From assembly GCA_015654495.1 (NCBI GenBank), contig JAATGW010000489.1, positions 1 through 14,205 of the forward strand: a stretch of DNA of 14,205 bases. Direction: 5' to 3'. The position numbers were made by a program, and so were the translations under genes. Shown here piece after piece: positions 13,482 to 14,205 of this stretch. Under the pieces are notes generated by a model. The model saw only the letters and a list, made by a program, of their open reading frames with translations, was not told the DNA's origin and made no database searches. Numbering within the stretch: the stretch's first letter is position 1; every line of letters starts with the position of its first letter. This DNA is from Chitinophagales bacterium. GTDB lineage: Bacteria > Bacteroidota > Bacteroidia > Chitinophagales > Chitinophagaceae.

Positions 13482-14205
13482 TCAGTATTTCATTATTTTT
13501 TCATTGATGAGCAGTGATTTTCCTTTGATCTGCAACACATATACTCCTGATGGTAATGTACCAAGAACATTGACGCGAATCTGGTTTGCACCGGAATTCA
13601 GGTTCTGGTTAAATGACTTAACCACGCGACCATTGTTGTCAATTAGTTTCAGTGTTACTGTTTCTTTCACATCTGAAACAAGATTCACCACAACATAAGA
13701 ACTTACCGGATTTGGCGCCAGAGCGAATCTGTTATTTGAACCTGCAGACTTAACAAGGATTGTTTTGCTGTATTCAAATTTCGCATCCAGGTCAACCTGT
13801 TTCAGGCGGTAGTATGCAACAGCACCTTTTATCGGAGAAGCATCAGTGAAGCCATATTTCTGGATGATATCTGAATTACCAGCTGCATTTACAGATCCGA
13901 TGGAGACAAAATGCACACCATCAGCACTGCGCTGAACATCAAAGTGACTGCTGTTACTTTCTGATGCAGTTTCCCATTTCAGATTTACAACATTGTTTAT
14001 TGATTGTCCGGTAAATGACAGATAGGTTACTGGCAACAAGCTAACCACAAGTGGGCTGAAAGTTGAAGTATTAGATGGTCCTGTTGCTGAACTCTGTGCA
14101 ATTGCATTGATATTATCACCAACTACAAAGCCTGCCAGTGAACTTAAAGGAACAGTGAATGAGAATTTGTTAAGAATACAAGTTGCACCCGTACCATCGT
14201 CATCA
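13482..14205 (-). CDS. Type IX-secreted protein, C-terminal part (5' end beyond the window)
   Basis: The frame is open from the right edge (14205) to the TAA at 13482, giving 240 visible residues. The GTG at 14048 is an internal codon and not a start, because the frame continues upstream without a stop. The first part (FSFTVPLSSLAGFVVGDNIN, then NTSTFSPLV) resembles the end of a beta-rich repeat or Ig-like domain. Next is a module common in Bacteroidota secreted proteins (LPVTYLSFTG, LKWETASESNSSHFDVQRS, YYRLKQVDLDAKFEYS). The final 80 or so residues are a type IX secretion sorting domain: ALAPNPVSSYVVVNL, TLKLIDNNGRVVKSF, GVYVLQIKGKS and the basic end INEKIMKY. The protein should be exported by Sec, moved through the outer membrane by the T9SS and released or surface-attached after removal of this domain. 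The functional domain is outside the window. Confidence 0.9.
   Translation of the reverse strand, partial: DDDGTGATCILNKFSFTVPLSSLAGFVVGDNINAIAQSSATGPSNTSTFSPLVVSLLPVTYLSFTGQSINNVVNLKWETASESNSSHFDVQRSADGVHFVSIGSVNAAGNSDIIQKYGFTDASPIKGAVAYYRLKQVDLDAKFEYSKTILVKSAGSNNRFALAPNPVSSYVVVNLVSDVKETVTLKLIDNNGRVVKSFNQNLNSGANQIRVNVLGTLPSGVYVLQIKGKSLLINEKIMKY

Noticed and set aside
14046..14048. GTG as the start of the right-edge secreted protein
   Set aside because: The frame stays open and protein-like to the window edge, so this codon is an internal valine.

Overview
The window looks like ordinary chromosome from a member of the Bacteroidota, most likely near the Chitinophagaceae. The evidence is a type IX secretion C-terminal sorting domain, Bacteroidota-style promoter boxes (TAnnTTTG), A/T-rich starts without Shine-Dalgarno sequences, and lipoprotein or Sec signal peptides of the kind common in that phylum. 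No rRNA, tRNA, CRISPR array, transposon or phage gene was recognised.

Layout, left to right. (1) The start of a lipoprotein gene on the minus strand is cut by the left edge. (2) Divergent from it, on the plus strand, lie a MutS2-type ATPase without a C-terminal Smr domain, a lipoprotein PQQ-dependent dehydrogenase with a c-type cytochrome domain inserted in its propeller, and an exported GH95 (alpha-L-fucosidase family) glycoside hydrolase. (3) Convergent to these, on the minus strand, is a blaI-blaR1 pair: a winged-helix repressor and an M56 membrane metalloprotease with a large unrecognised C-terminal domain. Two copies of ATACGA-N6-TCGTAA flank the predicted -7 box of this operon and are its likely operators. 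(4) A class III polyphosphate kinase 2 on the plus strand converges on hppA, a membrane pyrophosphatase on the minus strand, with an intrinsic terminator for hppA between them. (5) At the right edge is the C-terminal part of a large secreted protein on the minus strand, carrying the type IX sorting domain and followed by a strong terminator.

How the genes relate. blaI-blaR1 is a self-contained sensor and repressor unit with no beta-lactamase in the window, so its target lies elsewhere or is only itself. PPK2 and hppA both handle phosphoanhydride energy stores (polyphosphate and pyrophosphate), but they are convergent and their adjacency may be chance. The dehydrogenase and fucosidase both act outside the cytoplasm and could share a transcript. 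There is no SusC/SusD pair, so this is not a recognisable polysaccharide utilisation locus.

No wholly new multi-gene system was found. The points most worth a second look are the paired BlaI-type operators, the orphan M56 sensor with its unknown ectodomain, the relocated gate glutamate and C-terminal extension of the pyrophosphatase, and the split propeller of the quinoprotein.
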